Assembly: GCF_001262605.1 (NCBI RefSeq)
Contig: NZ_LGTC01000001.1
Location: 4,660,001-4,724,000, forward strand
DNA: 64,000 nucleotides
Source of the DNA: Pseudobacteroides cellulosolvens ATCC 35603 = DSM 2933
GTDB lineage: Bacteria > Bacillota > Clostridia > Acetivibrionales > DSM-2933
Reading direction: 5' to 3'
Part shown: one piece after another, positions 52,697 to 62,082 of the stretch
Layout: each line of letters starts with the position of its first letter
Position numbering within the stretch: the stretch's first letter is position 1
Notes under the pieces: model-generated
What the model was told of the DNA's origin: nothing
Database searches by the model: none
The model's input: the letters and a program-made list of their open reading frames with translations, nothing else
Position numbers and translations under genes: made by a program

Positions 52697-52730
52697 TTAG
52701 GTATTAACAAATAATCAACTGGTCAATGGG
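52697..52730. repeat. Dispersed intergenic repeat, partial inverted copy
   Basis: TTAGGTATTAACAAATA is the exact complement of TATTTGTTAATACCTAA in the repeat at 41106-41190, and the match extends about 14 bases with mismatches. Confidence 0.4.
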
Positions 52731-52748
52731 GCATTTTTCCATTTTCAT

Positions 52749-55466
52749 CTATGGTTCAATTCCGCTTACAAGCTTTCCGTCAAGGTAGAGAGTAACTTTG
52801 TCCCATTTAGAATAACCGTTTGAGGCAGCAGTAAACGAGTAATCTCCTGATTGCTCATAGTCTGTCCATCCATCTTTGGTAAGCCTCACCTGTACTTCTA
52901 TGCTCTTTCCCGGTTCCAAAGTGCTGGCCTTTTTGGTAAATCCAATTTCAGCATAGCAATCTGCCTTATTTTTTACCGGAATTATTTTTACAAACTTGCA
53001 AATTACAGCATCATTTCCCACTGTTGACCAATCGCACCAAAAGTTATTTTTTTTATTATCATCTGACGTAAAGTAATATCTTAGTTTTACATCCGTCAGT
53101 TTTATACTTGAAACTCCTGTATTAGAGAGCAAAAATTTGGTGCCGATTGTATTGGATCTGGATGCAGGTACGGAATTGAAAAACTGGAGGTTGATATTAC
53201 CGGAAGCACCTGATTTTCCTGCACTGCTTGCAGAACTGTTTATTCCGTTATTCCTTGTAGGAGTATTTATTTGTCTTGAAATACTAGGTGATTTAGGTGC
53301 ATCAGTATTTCTAGCATTTACCGATTCAGCCTTTGACCCTGGGGTTTCATCAGGCTCTTTACCTCCCACTTTAACACCTGCATCATATACAGGTATGTAT
53401 ATGGTTTTTACAGCAGCACCCTTTGATAATCCCTGGTATGAATAATCATTTTCCGGGTTAAATGTGTCTCCTTCTGCAGCAATCCTGAACTGTACCTCCT
53501 TCTTGAATGCCGATTGTCCTCCCGGGCTTATTTCAGTCCCGTCAAAATCAACGGTAACATAATAGATATTGCCCTTAAACTGTTTTATTGGGGAAATCTT
53601 TGCACCACCCTGGTTGTAATTCAGGCTTACCTTTAAACTGGCAGGTCCTTTACCTCCCTTAATAAACTCACTTAAATCCATAAAGTACTTAAATGACAAT
53701 TTTTTGCTGGATCGTGCCGGCCATCCTGAAATGTTGTTTAATACTGCTTTTATCTCAACGAAATTACTGGCTGATGCATTGACTGAGGCTTCCACAAAAA
53801 ACTCTTCTTCCACTTTTTCAAAGGCCTTAAAGCCTTCAATGGGACTGCCCCCATAAAGAAGATACATTTTTGCAAGTGCCCCTGTAAACCCTGCGTTATA
53901 ATCACATGCAACCTCATTATTCGTATAATTTCCAATCTCATCCTTATAACTGTCATCATTGCCCGGACCCCCAACAAGGGCACCATAAAGAACATGCCTG
54001 TGATGATTGGGTATTGTTTGACTGTCAGACCATGAGCCATGTGCCGTTCTGTGATGAGGATGCTCGGGAGGGTTCTTTCCATACCCTACGACAAAACTCC
54101 TTCCTGAGCTGCCAAGTGCATACTCAATCTGTTTTTTGGCAAATTCTTTATACTTATTCCCTTTATCTTTACTGCACCCTTTCCAATCTGCGTAAATGCT
54201 TGCCAAAAATGCTTCTGTAGTTGAATACCGCAACGAACCCCACTGATCAAGCCATGCCAATCCTTTTGGGGTATACTTTATCTTATCGGCACCTATACCT
54301 GCCCAGTAATCAAGATGGTTTTCAAGTGATTCCTTATAAAGAGGCTTTTTAGTAATCCTTGCAAGCAGCAATTCTGCACCGTTATGAACATCATCCCAGC
54401 AAAATGCCCATTTATAGGCAATGGTATCTGTTTGGGGTTCTTTTTTCCAATTGGCTGCATACCCTTCTGCCTTGGAAAGATATGATGATTCACTTGTTGC
54501 AAGATATAACCATGCCCCAGCCCATGAAAGCTCATCATAAAAGCCGCTCCATGACTTGTAAAAACCTTCTGCAGCCGTATACCCACTGTCACTTTTGGTG
54601 CTGTCGGCAAAACTAAAAAGTTCCCTGGCATGCTTCAAACACTTTGCTGAATACTGTGGGTCACTGTCTTTAAATATAATAGAAGTAACCGCTAAAGCTG
54701 CTGATGTTTCTGCAACCACTGTTGAACCCGGGTTTGACTTGTCCACCTTATATGAAGGTCTTTCCATGTTCATGGCTTCAGCAGGTCCCCACCATCCATG
54801 ATCCGTGTTACCGTTTCCAACTTGATAGTAAAACTCATCAGGTTTTGTGTGACACTTCATAAAATAATCTGCAGCCCACCTGATATTATCAAGTATGTAT
54901 TTTAGCTGGCCGCTCTTTTCATAAGCATCTTTATATTCATATACACCCCAACCAAGCACAGCAGCACTATACGCCATTGGAAGCCCAAATTTCACATGAT
55001 CCCCGGCGTCATACCAGCCACCTGTTAGATCCACCCCAACATCCGAACCATCCTTTAAACCGGAGTCTCCCCTCCAGTTCATGCGGAGCTTTTTTTCATC
55101 CAGGTTTCCTGAACGCTGGCATTCATAGAAGAAAATCGATTTCTGCAATGCTTCGCCAAAATTAAAGTTCCCGGTTGCCGGCTGTTGTTCAGGCAGCCTT
55201 TCTTCAATGTTTTCCGTTCCCATCTTTTCTCTATCACTTGTAATATTATCTAAAGCACTATTATTATCCCCTGTAGAGGACGACACCTTATTCCTATCGG
55301 AAATTTTAGACGAAGCCGTATAGGTGTTTTTACCGTTTTTACCTGGCAATACCATCTGTTTAACAACAAGTGCCAATAATAAAATAACAAGCAGTGATAA
55401 AAAAACAATTAAAAACCTTTTTGCTTCCTTCCTACTCACCCTAAAGTCCAAACCGTTTAGCTTCAT
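52749..55466 (-). CDS. Membrane-anchored GH9 cellulase with CBM3c and CBM3b, no dockerin
   Basis: A 905-aa protein from ATG 55466 (5 bases after the stop of the upstream epimerase gene). Residues 18-38 are a transmembrane signal-anchor without a cleavage motif. A Ser/Asn-rich linker (about 45-95) follows. GH9 catalytic domain (about 96-545): D-A-G-D-H-V-K-F, H-H-R-T-A-H-G-S-W and N-E-V-A-C-D-Y-N-A-G-F with the proton-donor Glu. A fused CBM3c (about 555-700) modifies the active site into a processive endoglucanase in relatives (theme B). After a Pro/Ser linker, a CBM3b (about 752-905) binds cellulose. No dockerin, so it probably stays on the cell surface. Confidence 0.88.
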   Translation of the reverse strand: MKLNGLDFRVSRKEAKRFLIVFLSLLVILLLALVVKQMVLPGKNGKNTYTASSKISDRNKVSSSTGDNNSALDNITSDREKMGTENIEERLPEQQPATGNFNFGEALQKSIFFYECQRSGNLDEKKLRMNWRGDSGLKDGSDVGVDLTGGWYDAGDHVKFGLPMAYSAAVLGWGVYEYKDAYEKSGQLKYILDNIRWAADYFMKCHTKPDEFYYQVGNGNTDHGWWGPAEAMNMERPSYKVDKSNPGSTVVAETSAALAVTSIIFKDSDPQYSAKCLKHARELFSFADSTKSDSGYTAAEGFYKSWSGFYDELSWAGAWLYLATSESSYLSKAEGYAANWKKEPQTDTIAYKWAFCWDDVHNGAELLLARITKKPLYKESLENHLDYWAGIGADKIKYTPKGLAWLDQWGSLRYSTTEAFLASIYADWKGCSKDKGNKYKEFAKKQIEYALGSSGRSFVVGYGKNPPEHPHHRTAHGSWSDSQTIPNHHRHVLYGALVGGPGNDDSYKDEIGNYTNNEVACDYNAGFTGALAKMYLLYGGSPIEGFKAFEKVEEEFFVEASVNASASNFVEIKAVLNNISGWPARSSKKLSFKYFMDLSEFIKGGKGPASLKVSLNYNQGGAKISPIKQFKGNIYYVTVDFDGTEISPGGQSAFKKEVQFRIAAEGDTFNPENDYSYQGLSKGAAVKTIYIPVYDAGVKVGGKEPDETPGSKAESVNARNTDAPKSPSISRQINTPTRNNGINSSASSAGKSGASGNINLQFFNSVPASRSNTIGTKFLLSNTGVSSIKLTDVKLRYYFTSDDNKKNNFWCDWSTVGNDAVICKFVKIIPVKNKADCYAEIGFTKKASTLEPGKSIEVQVRLTKDGWTDYEQSGDYSFTAASNGYSKWDKVTLYLDGKLVSGIEP

Positions 55467-55470
55467 TATC

Positions 55471-56469
55471 TTATACCCCAGCACAATACTTGTCTATTAT
55501 CATATCCATTTCAGCATCCCATACCGTATCAACAGCACATAATTCAGGATGCTTTAAAAACCACTCAACAGACTTTTTAATACCAGATTCAAAAGAAACC
55601 ACTGCTTTAAAATCAGGTACAAACCTCTTTATTTTGCTATTATCAAAAACCGCACTCTCAGCTTTGTCACCTAAAAGGCTCCCCAGACTTTCCGGATGTA
55701 CTTTTGATATAAAATCTGATGCAATATGAATTATGTCAGGTTTCACTCCTGCAGCTTTTCCAATCAGCTCATATATCATATTCCATGTAAGCACTTCATC
55801 TGATGTAATATGAAAAGCATGGCCTATAGCCAGTGAATTTCCCATAAGTCCGGTAAATCCCTTTGCAAAATCTGTATTGTGGGTTATGGTCCACAAAGAA
55901 GTGCCATCACCATGTACAATAATTTTTTTACCCCTTTGAATTCTATCTATTATAGACCACGGCTTCTGCCAGCTGTTAAGGGCTGCTGGTATCATTTGCA
56001 ATCCATAGGTAAGGCTGGGACGGACAATAGTAACAGGAAACCCATTGCTGCGGTACTCAGCCATAAGCATGTCTTCGCAGGCAATCTTGTCCCTGGAATA
56101 CTGCCAGAATGGATTTGCAAGAGGAGTTGATTCTGTGATTATATAGTCTGTAGGAGGTTTTTGATATGCCGAAGCAGAACTTATAAAGATATATTGCCCA
56201 GCATTTCCCGCAAATAGTTCAAGATCAGTCCTGACATGTTCAGGAGTAAAAGCAATCCAATCAACTACAACATCAAAGCTGTACGGCTTTAAAACCGCCT
56301 TAACACTCTTATAATCTCTTATATCTCCATTAATCACCTTAGCTCCTTCGGGTATATATAAGGGTCTATTTCCTCTGTTAAGAAGATATAGCTCAACCCC
56401 CTTCTCAATTGCAAGCTTTGAAACTGCTTCACTTATTATTCCCGTACCGCCTATAAAAAGCACTTTCAT
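55471..56469 (-). CDS. NAD-dependent epimerase/dehydratase (atypical SDR)
   Basis: A 332-aa protein with the dinucleotide motif G-G-T-G-I-I near the N terminus and the active-site Tyr in W-Q-Y-S-R-D-K (Y-x3-K form), preceded by I-S-S-A-S-A-Y. Resembles CSP41-like atypical SDRs. Substrate might be a nucleotide sugar. It overlaps by spacing with the GH9 gene downstream (4 bases apart) and so shares a transcript. Confidence 0.82.
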   Translation of the reverse strand: MKVLFIGGTGIISEAVSKLAIEKGVELYLLNRGNRPLYIPEGAKVINGDIRDYKSVKAVLKPYSFDVVVDWIAFTPEHVRTDLELFAGNAGQYIFISSASAYQKPPTDYIITESTPLANPFWQYSRDKIACEDMLMAEYRSNGFPVTIVRPSLTYGLQMIPAALNSWQKPWSIIDRIQRGKKIIVHGDGTSLWTITHNTDFAKGFTGLMGNSLAIGHAFHITSDEVLTWNMIYELIGKAAGVKPDIIHIASDFISKVHPESLGSLLGDKAESAVFDNSKIKRFVPDFKAVVSFESGIKKSVEWFLKHPELCAVDTVWDAEMDMIIDKYCAGV

Positions 56470-56507
56470 AATATCACCTCATAATTTTTATAAAAAGCAT
56501 TATCCTT

Positions 56508-56540
56508 AGTCATTGCTAAAAAATAACCTCCGCTATAGAG
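56508..56540. repeat. Solo end of the MITE-like repeat
   Basis: TAGTCATTGCTAAAAAATAAC then CTCCGCTATA; similar to the ends at 22254 and 61990-62027 (complement), with the rest of the element missing. Confidence 0.45.
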
Positions 56541-56678
56541 GCATTCCTTATGTCATTTTATCACATCATTGACCATAATAGTATTAAATGTGATATATGA
56601 TTGTGGATTAATGCTTTTTATAATCACTCTATATATCGCCCGCAATCAAGAATCATAATTCAAACTATTATGTATCAT

Positions 56679-57980
56679 TTATCCAACTATTTTTCCCGAA
56701 TTTACATCAATATAAACAAGCCAGAACCCAAAAGCTCCATTTTTAGGCTCAACGCCTTCTTCCTGTGCCCATCTGCAAAACACCCCTAACGGCCTTTGGT
56801 CAACGGAATAATTCCCAGGTACGCCTAAAACTATATATTCCTTATCGTTACTTATATCATTGCATAATCCTACTATTAAATTTCTGTGTTTGTAGTATGC
56901 AAACAAAACCTTTGGATTAAATAGAAATGGATTTCTTAAATTGCATTGATAGAATATATTATTCAATACTACGGGATTGGTGACCTCCCACCACTTATAG
57001 ATCCTGCACCCATTTTTAAATGGATTGGCTACTTCAAAGTTTTTATTAAACAATTCCTTTAATTTATTTGTATCAACACTGCCGTTCATTGTTTCAAAAT
57101 TGAATTTGTTAAATCCATCATTAAGGCAGCTGGCACAGCCATTAACTTTATTGCAGAATTCGCTGTTCTTATTCGCACTGTTTTTCTGCTGTATAAATTC
57201 AGTGTCTGTTTCTTCAGGCTTGTTTTCATCAACCTCAATATAGATATTTTCTTCTTTTAAATCATCATTAAGAGTATCCTTAACTTCCTTATCTTCAGAA
57301 TGTTGATTTTCTAGCTGTGTTTCTTGTACATATAACTCCTCAGCCTGTTGATTCTCTACTTTCGCTTCTTCTACATGAATATTCTCAACCTGCTGGTTTT
57401 CTACTTGTGTTTCTTCCTGCATATTCTCAGCATCAATGTTCTTGGTATCAACTTTATATCCAGTATTCTGTATATCTTTGATCTTATTATCACTTACAAT
57501 ACTGTTAATATTTACACTGTTTTGATAGTCAGGCAAGACTTTTGGGTAAAGAGTTTCTTTCAGCTTATCTTTCCAGGAAACATCAGCTCCTTTATTTGAA
57601 ACAAGGGGAAAAGCCATACTGTTTTTTCTCTGCATCTCAGTGGCAACAACTGCTATAATATTAAACTTATCTATGGATATACCTGTAGAATCCACATTAG
57701 ATGCATCAAACCTCCAGGTAAGCTCACCTTTACCTTCGCTTATAGGCAATATCCCAACACATACTGGGTTAAACTGCTCCTTAACGCATTTTATTAAATA
57801 TAATTTAAATACTGCCTTTTCCTGTCTATCATTTAAGTTCTCGAAATGAGCAAAAAGCTTTCCCTTACCATCTGCGACTTCAATTTTCACATAACCGGCA
57901 GGATCTTTACCCAGTCCAAACCCTTCATCATCACGTTTTAGAATTAAAAACATTCTCCCAAACTTGTACTCTTTATCCAT
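56679..57980 (-). CDS. Hypothetical protein with Glu/Gln-rich repeats (clostridial)
   Basis: A 433-aa protein. The N-terminal domain (1-120) starts F-G-R-M-F-L-I-L-K-R-D. The middle (about 165-260) is low-complexity with repeats of V-E-N-Q-Q-x-E. The C-terminal domain (about 280-433) holds W-W-E-V and C-R-W-A-Q-E-E-G. No membrane segment or signal. No family with known function recognised; the layout is typical of clostridial proteins of unknown role. Confidence 0.6.
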   Translation of the reverse strand: MDKEYKFGRMFLILKRDDEGFGLGKDPAGYVKIEVADGKGKLFAHFENLNDRQEKAVFKLYLIKCVKEQFNPVCVGILPISEGKGELTWRFDASNVDSTGISIDKFNIIAVVATEMQRKNSMAFPLVSNKGADVSWKDKLKETLYPKVLPDYQNSVNINSIVSDNKIKDIQNTGYKVDTKNIDAENMQEETQVENQQVENIHVEEAKVENQQAEELYVQETQLENQHSEDKEVKDTLNDDLKEENIYIEVDENKPEETDTEFIQQKNSANKNSEFCNKVNGCASCLNDGFNKFNFETMNGSVDTNKLKELFNKNFEVANPFKNGCRIYKWWEVTNPVVLNNIFYQCNLRNPFLFNPKVLFAYYKHRNLIVGLCNDISNDKEYIVLGVPGNYSVDQRPLGVFCRWAQEEGVEPKNGAFGFWLVYIDVNSGKIVG

Positions 57981-58066
57981 GTTATGCCTCTCAATATTTT
58001 CCTATTATTCTAATAATATATATGAGAGGTATTAAGAAAATAAAACAGAATATATAAAAATCATTG

Positions 58067-58936
58067 TTAATTTTGCGTTGGCTGTGCAAATCTATTGGAT
58101 ATTTGTGCAAATTGATTTATTGTCAAGGTTTCACCTCTAGCATTCTCATCAATTCCGAGGTCAATAAGAATTTGCCTGATTTCTTCTTTGCTCTTGGCAA
58201 ATTTATTAGAGTTAGATAGTGCATTTAAAAGAGTTTTTCTCCTTTGTCCAAAGGACGCCTTAACAGTTGTAAAGAACATATCCTTATTTATTAGTTTTAC
58301 AGCCGGTTCCTTAAATACCTTCATTCTTATTACTGTTGAATCAACCTCAGGCTTTGGCACAAAGCAGTGGGGCGAAACATCAAAAAGCCTTTCGGGTTTT
58401 GAGTAGTATTGAACCGCAACAGACAGTGCCCCATAATCCTTACCGCCTGGAGACGCAACAATCCTTTCAGCAACTTCCTTCTGTATCATAAAAACCATTG
58501 TATCTATGCCTGGATTTTCCTCCAGGAACTTCATAATAATTGGCGTTGTTATGTAATAAGGCAAGTTTGCTACTATCTTAACATGCTCCGTCTCAGGTGC
58601 CTTCTCTTTTTCCTCCCTTATAACTTCCTCAAGTGAGGTCTTCAGGATATCCTTATTGATAAGTGAAGAATTTGGAAACTCTTTAAGTACCTCTTCCAGC
58701 GGAGGAATAAGATGCTTGTCTATTTCAACAGCTATAAGCCTGCCTGCTTTTGCAGCCAGTCTCCTTGTCATATTACCTATGCCAGGACCAACCTCAATAA
58801 CAATATCATTCTTATCAATATCAGCCATATTTACGATTTTATCAATTATATTATCGTCAACAAGAAAGTTTTGCCCTAAAGACTTGGTCAATCTAATATC
58901 ATATTTTTGAATTAACTCTTTTGTTATTTGTCTCAT
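58067..58936 (-). CDS. rsmA: 16S rRNA (adenine1518/1519-N6) dimethyltransferase
   Basis: An about 289-aa enzyme (KsgA) that dimethylates two adenines of the 3' terminal loop of 16S rRNA, needed for small-subunit maturation. S-L-G-Q-N-F-L near the N terminus, SAM motif V-I-E-V-G-P-G-I-G-N-M-T, and catalytic N-L-P-Y-Y-I-T. The start at 58936 is preferred because GGGGA lies 8 bases upstream; GTG 58951 and ATG 58942 are also possible. Downstream of yabE as in many Firmicutes. Confidence 0.95.
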   Translation of the reverse strand: MRQITKELIQKYDIRLTKSLGQNFLVDDNIIDKIVNMADIDKNDIVIEVGPGIGNMTRRLAAKAGRLIAVEIDKHLIPPLEEVLKEFPNSSLINKDILKTSLEEVIREEKEKAPETEHVKIVANLPYYITTPIIMKFLEENPGIDTMVFMIQKEVAERIVASPGGKDYGALSVAVQYYSKPERLFDVSPHCFVPKPEVDSTVIRMKVFKEPAVKLINKDMFFTTVKASFGQRRKTLLNALSNSNKFAKSKEEIRQILIDLGIDENARGETLTINQFAQISNRFAQPTQN

Positions 58937-59112
58937 TGCCATATTCCCCACTAAATCTAAAAGTAACGGTTATCCGAATCCATTTAGGCATCCGAATAAC
59001 CGTCCAATTTTTGTCCCTTATTTATTAACAGATATACTTCCTATTTACTTAAAAACATCTCGAAATAAAAGCTTAATCTGTCATCATTTCTTTTTACTGC
59101 TAAAATTTGACT

Positions 59113-60171
59113 CTATTCCGATAATATATAAACTTTAACTCTTTTACAACCCCATTTATTAACAAACGATTGACTGTCATAATACAAGTCAATGAGGTCG
59201 CCTTTTATTGCACTTCCTATATCGGCTGCAACAGCATAACCATAATCTGGTGTATCACCTGCAACCTCCACATATACCTTTGTACCTAGGGGTATAACCC
59301 TAGGATCTACCGCAATTATGCCTTTTCTTGCTTTTACTCCCGTATAAGTAATACCAAATTCCGGATGGCCAGGATGCTTTCCTGTATCTGCATAAGAAGC
59401 TGTATACGCAGTAGCCCTCATATTTAGAACCTTGTCATATCTTAAGAAATCTCCCCTAGACGTCTTGTGCCCAAGCATAGTTCCTTCTTCTACAATTCTG
59501 TCTACAGGACTCATCGTTACATTTTCCTTAAGCAGAGTTCTTTTAACTTCCTTTCCATCCTCTGTAACAACTTTATAAACCTTTTCTTTTTTACCTTCGG
59601 CACCCTCTCTCACAGATCTTCTTATTCCGTGCTTTAGTTTGGGGTTATCCTTACTGACTGTCTTATACGGTATAGGTATTTCCTCACTTACGATCTCTTC
59701 TTTCACTCTTACAATGCTAAACTTCATATCCTTTTCTATTTTATCATTTAGCTGTGCTCCCACAATTTTGTCCATAGCATTTAATGTTATTGACTTCTTA
59801 GTAAGAGCATCTTTTACGGTTTCGGCAGTTGTCATTATTTTATCCTGCCGTCCTTCAATTACTACATTAATTGGTACAGCCCTTTTTATATGTATTTCAT
59901 TCGCACTTTTCTTTTGTAATTTTGTCTGCGGCTTAATATTGATATAATCGTCGGGGCCCAACCTTATACCAACCTGATTTAAAGCATCACTCACCGTAGA
60001 TTTTATAGTCCTTATTACAATTTTTCTGCCATCGTCATAAATTATTACTTCTTTTTTCATATTGAAGTATAATCCTACTCCGGCCAATACAGAGATCACA
60101 ACAGCTAATAATCCAATTGCAACTTTCTTTAATGAAAAATACCTTTTAATATTTCTCGCAAGCGGTAACAT
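59113..60171 (-). CDS. yabE: YabE-like cell-wall protein (DUF348-G5-3D)
   Basis: A 352-aa protein. GGAGGTGATCTC precedes ATG 60171, so the longer open frame is not used. N-terminal helix (about 14-37), then two DUF348 domains, a G5 domain (about 165-245; V-S-E-E-I-P-I-P-Y-K-T) and a C-terminal 3D domain (M-R-A-T-A-Y-T, A-V-D-P-R-V-I-P-L-G-T and A-A-D-I-G) related to lytic transglycosylases (Rpf-like). Conserved next to rsmA and tatD. Active in cell-wall remodelling; no rnmV is present in the gap. Confidence 0.88.
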   Translation of the reverse strand: MLPLARNIKRYFSLKKVAIGLLAVVISVLAGVGLYFNMKKEVIIYDDGRKIVIRTIKSTVSDALNQVGIRLGPDDYINIKPQTKLQKKSANEIHIKRAVPINVVIEGRQDKIMTTAETVKDALTKKSITLNAMDKIVGAQLNDKIEKDMKFSIVRVKEEIVSEEIPIPYKTVSKDNPKLKHGIRRSVREGAEGKKEKVYKVVTEDGKEVKRTLLKENVTMSPVDRIVEEGTMLGHKTSRGDFLRYDKVLNMRATAYTASYADTGKHPGHPEFGITYTGVKARKGIIAVDPRVIPLGTKVYVEVAGDTPDYGYAVAADIGSAIKGDLIDLYYDSQSFVNKWGCKRVKVYILSE

Positions 60172-60409
60172 GAGATCACCTCCTGTTAAAATATTAATAA
60201 GGGACTTAAATATTTTAATTGAATATGCTGACTTTGTCAAATTTTAGTCCATTTTTTACCGCCTGATACTATTATACCCATATAGACTGAAATTATTCAC
60301 TGATATTAGCATATTTTACATGGATTATAACGGTATGTATCCCTCCATATTCCAACGATCGAACATAACTGGATCAATATCTATACATAATTAATATTTC
60401 AATCATTCC

Positions 60410-61015
60410 TTAATATGACCCGTAATTCATCATGTTAGGACTAACAATGGGACTGATATTGGGGTTCATGTATGGACTTACCTGTGGTTGATTTGCAGGG
60501 AACTGTTCCATAGGCATTTGATTTACAGGCATGTTATTTATAGGCATGTTGCTCACCGGCATTTGATTCATTGGTATATTGCTCATCGGCATTTGGTTCA
60601 TTGGCAAGTTGCTCATCGGCATTTGGTTCATTGGTATGTTGCTCGTCGGCATTTGGTTCATTGGCATATAATTCATTGGCATCTGATTCATTGGCATCTG
60701 ATTCATTGGCATATTGCTTAATGGCATCTGGTTCATTGGCATATAATCCATAGGCATTTGATCCATCGGATACATACCCATGTTTTGTTCACCCATGTAA
60801 CCTATATTATTAAGCATGGGACATTGCATATTCATTAACAAAGGGCAGCACATCATAGGCATTTGCATGGGCATATGCATTTCCTCATGTTCAACCTTTG
60901 GCATCTCTTGACCTTGCATCTCATGGTTTTGCATGCATTCTTTGCAGCCCTCAATAGGTGCAACCGCTTCACTTTCCATACCCTTATCTTTATATTTCTT
61001 CATATCTTTACTCAT
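60410..61015 (-). CDS. Methionine-rich repeat protein, likely spore coat
   Basis: A 201-aa protein; GGAGGAG precedes ATG 61015. The central region (about residues 85-170) holds about 14 repeats of M-P-M-N-Q (variants S-N-M-P-M, N-Y-M-P-M). The N-terminal part has Cys pairs (C-K-E-C and C-C-P-L) and Met/Glu/His-rich stretches (M-H-M-P-M). The C-terminal end is P-Y-M-N-P-N-I-S-P. Met/Pro/Asn/Gln-rich low-complexity proteins occur in clostridial spore coats; binding of Cu/Hg-type metals by Met and Cys is also possible. Confidence 0.5.
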   Translation of the reverse strand: MSKDMKKYKDKGMESEAVAPIEGCKECMQNHEMQGQEMPKVEHEEMHMPMQMPMMCCPLLMNMQCPMLNNIGYMGEQNMGMYPMDQMPMDYMPMNQMPLSNMPMNQMPMNQMPMNYMPMNQMPTSNIPMNQMPMSNLPMNQMPMSNIPMNQMPVSNMPINNMPVNQMPMEQFPANQPQVSPYMNPNISPIVSPNMMNYGSY

Positions 61016-61127
61016 TGTATAACTCCTCCAAATAATATACATGAAAGTCTTCATTAACATTATATGACCCATCTATAAATTGGTGAAGATTTGTTATGTA
61101 AAGATACGCAAATAATAAAATAATGGC

Positions 61128-61850
61128 TTAATTTTGCACAATAACACTTGGTATATAATCCATTATATCTGAAATTATCCAGCTATTTTCAAATACAGAC
61201 ATTTTAAAATATCTTTTATTCAGTCCTTCTAAAAAATCACCCTTTATTGCTCCCGGTACCCTTTTTACTTCGATTTGTGCTTCCATAATTATACTGCCTT
61301 TTAAATCTGTTGATAGTTCTTCTCTATATAAAGCAACCGATTTCAATTTAAATGATTGTATAACATTTCTAAAATTATCTATAAAATCATTTCTCTTCTT
61401 TGCATCTTCCTGGGTTAATAGCTTTGGAGTTTGCAGTCTGAACGCTTCTTCATACCTGCCGGTATCAATATAATCTGCCCACTTCACAACAGTGTCCTTT
61501 AGCTCTATAAGATCATTTTGAAGCAGAAGCTTCTTTACTATACGATCACTTTCATCTTTAGCTGTCATTAGTGACTGTATATTATCTTGAGCTTTTGACG
61601 ATTTTGTCTTTAAATCATCCATTTCATTTTTAAGGTTCTCAATCTCTTCATCCCTCTGCCGTAAAACATTCTTATAGTTGGTATAATCATCGTTTCGGGC
61701 ATCATTACTTTTAGCCTGGTCTTCCTTTAATGATTCCACCTGTTCCTTATATCTTTCCACCTCTCCACCTCTAACCCAAAGGAAATAATTGAATAAAACA
61801 AATATGGTAAGTATGAGACTGCTAACCAGAATCAAAATAAATTTTTTCAT
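61128..61850 (-). CDS. Membrane-anchored coiled-coil protein with NTF2/DUF-like tail
   Basis: A 240-aa protein. One N-terminal helix (residues 5-26), an alpha-helical coiled coil (about 30-120; E-E-I-E-N-L-K-N-E-M-D-D-L), and a mixed C-terminal domain (about 120-235) ending D-I-M-D-Y-I-P. No family recognised. Lies between the Met-rich gene and tatD. Confidence 0.5.
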   Translation of the reverse strand: MKKFILILVSSLILTIFVLFNYFLWVRGGEVERYKEQVESLKEDQAKSNDARNDDYTNYKNVLRQRDEEIENLKNEMDDLKTKSSKAQDNIQSLMTAKDESDRIVKKLLLQNDLIELKDTVVKWADYIDTGRYEEAFRLQTPKLLTQEDAKKRNDFIDNFRNVIQSFKLKSVALYREELSTDLKGSIIMEAQIEVKRVPGAIKGDFLEGLNKRYFKMSVFENSWIISDIMDYIPSVIVQN

Positions 61851-61881
61851 CGCCCACCTCCGGCATTTTACCTGTATTTAA

Positions 61882-62027
61882 GCATGAATGAAAAATTACT
61901 TCCACTTATCGTTGCAGCTGGTAGTTTAGCTTCGCTAAACTGCTCGCCATGCATCCTGGGTGTCGACGAGTTAAGCCAACACATGAGTCAAATATATAGC
62001 GGAAGTTATTTTTTAATCATGACTTAT
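61882..62027. repeat. MITE-like repeat, copy B
   Basis: About 146 bases with ends pairing (GCATGAATGAAAAATTACTTCC at left with the complement of the right end, CATGATTAAAAAATAACTTCC). It includes an extra internal stem GTTTAGC-TTC-GCTAAAC (61924-61941). Shares CATGTGTTG and CTTAACTCGTC with copy A at 22254-22356 (reverse orientation). It lies between the coiled-coil and tatD genes. Confidence 0.7.
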
Positions 62028-62082
62028 TGATGAAAAGTCGCCAATCCTTTACACTTGTCATATAGATAAAAATCATTATTGA

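Noticed and set aside
60488..60721. His-rich plus-strand ORF
   Set aside because: Antisense of the Met-rich repeats; the composition is a mirror of the repeat.
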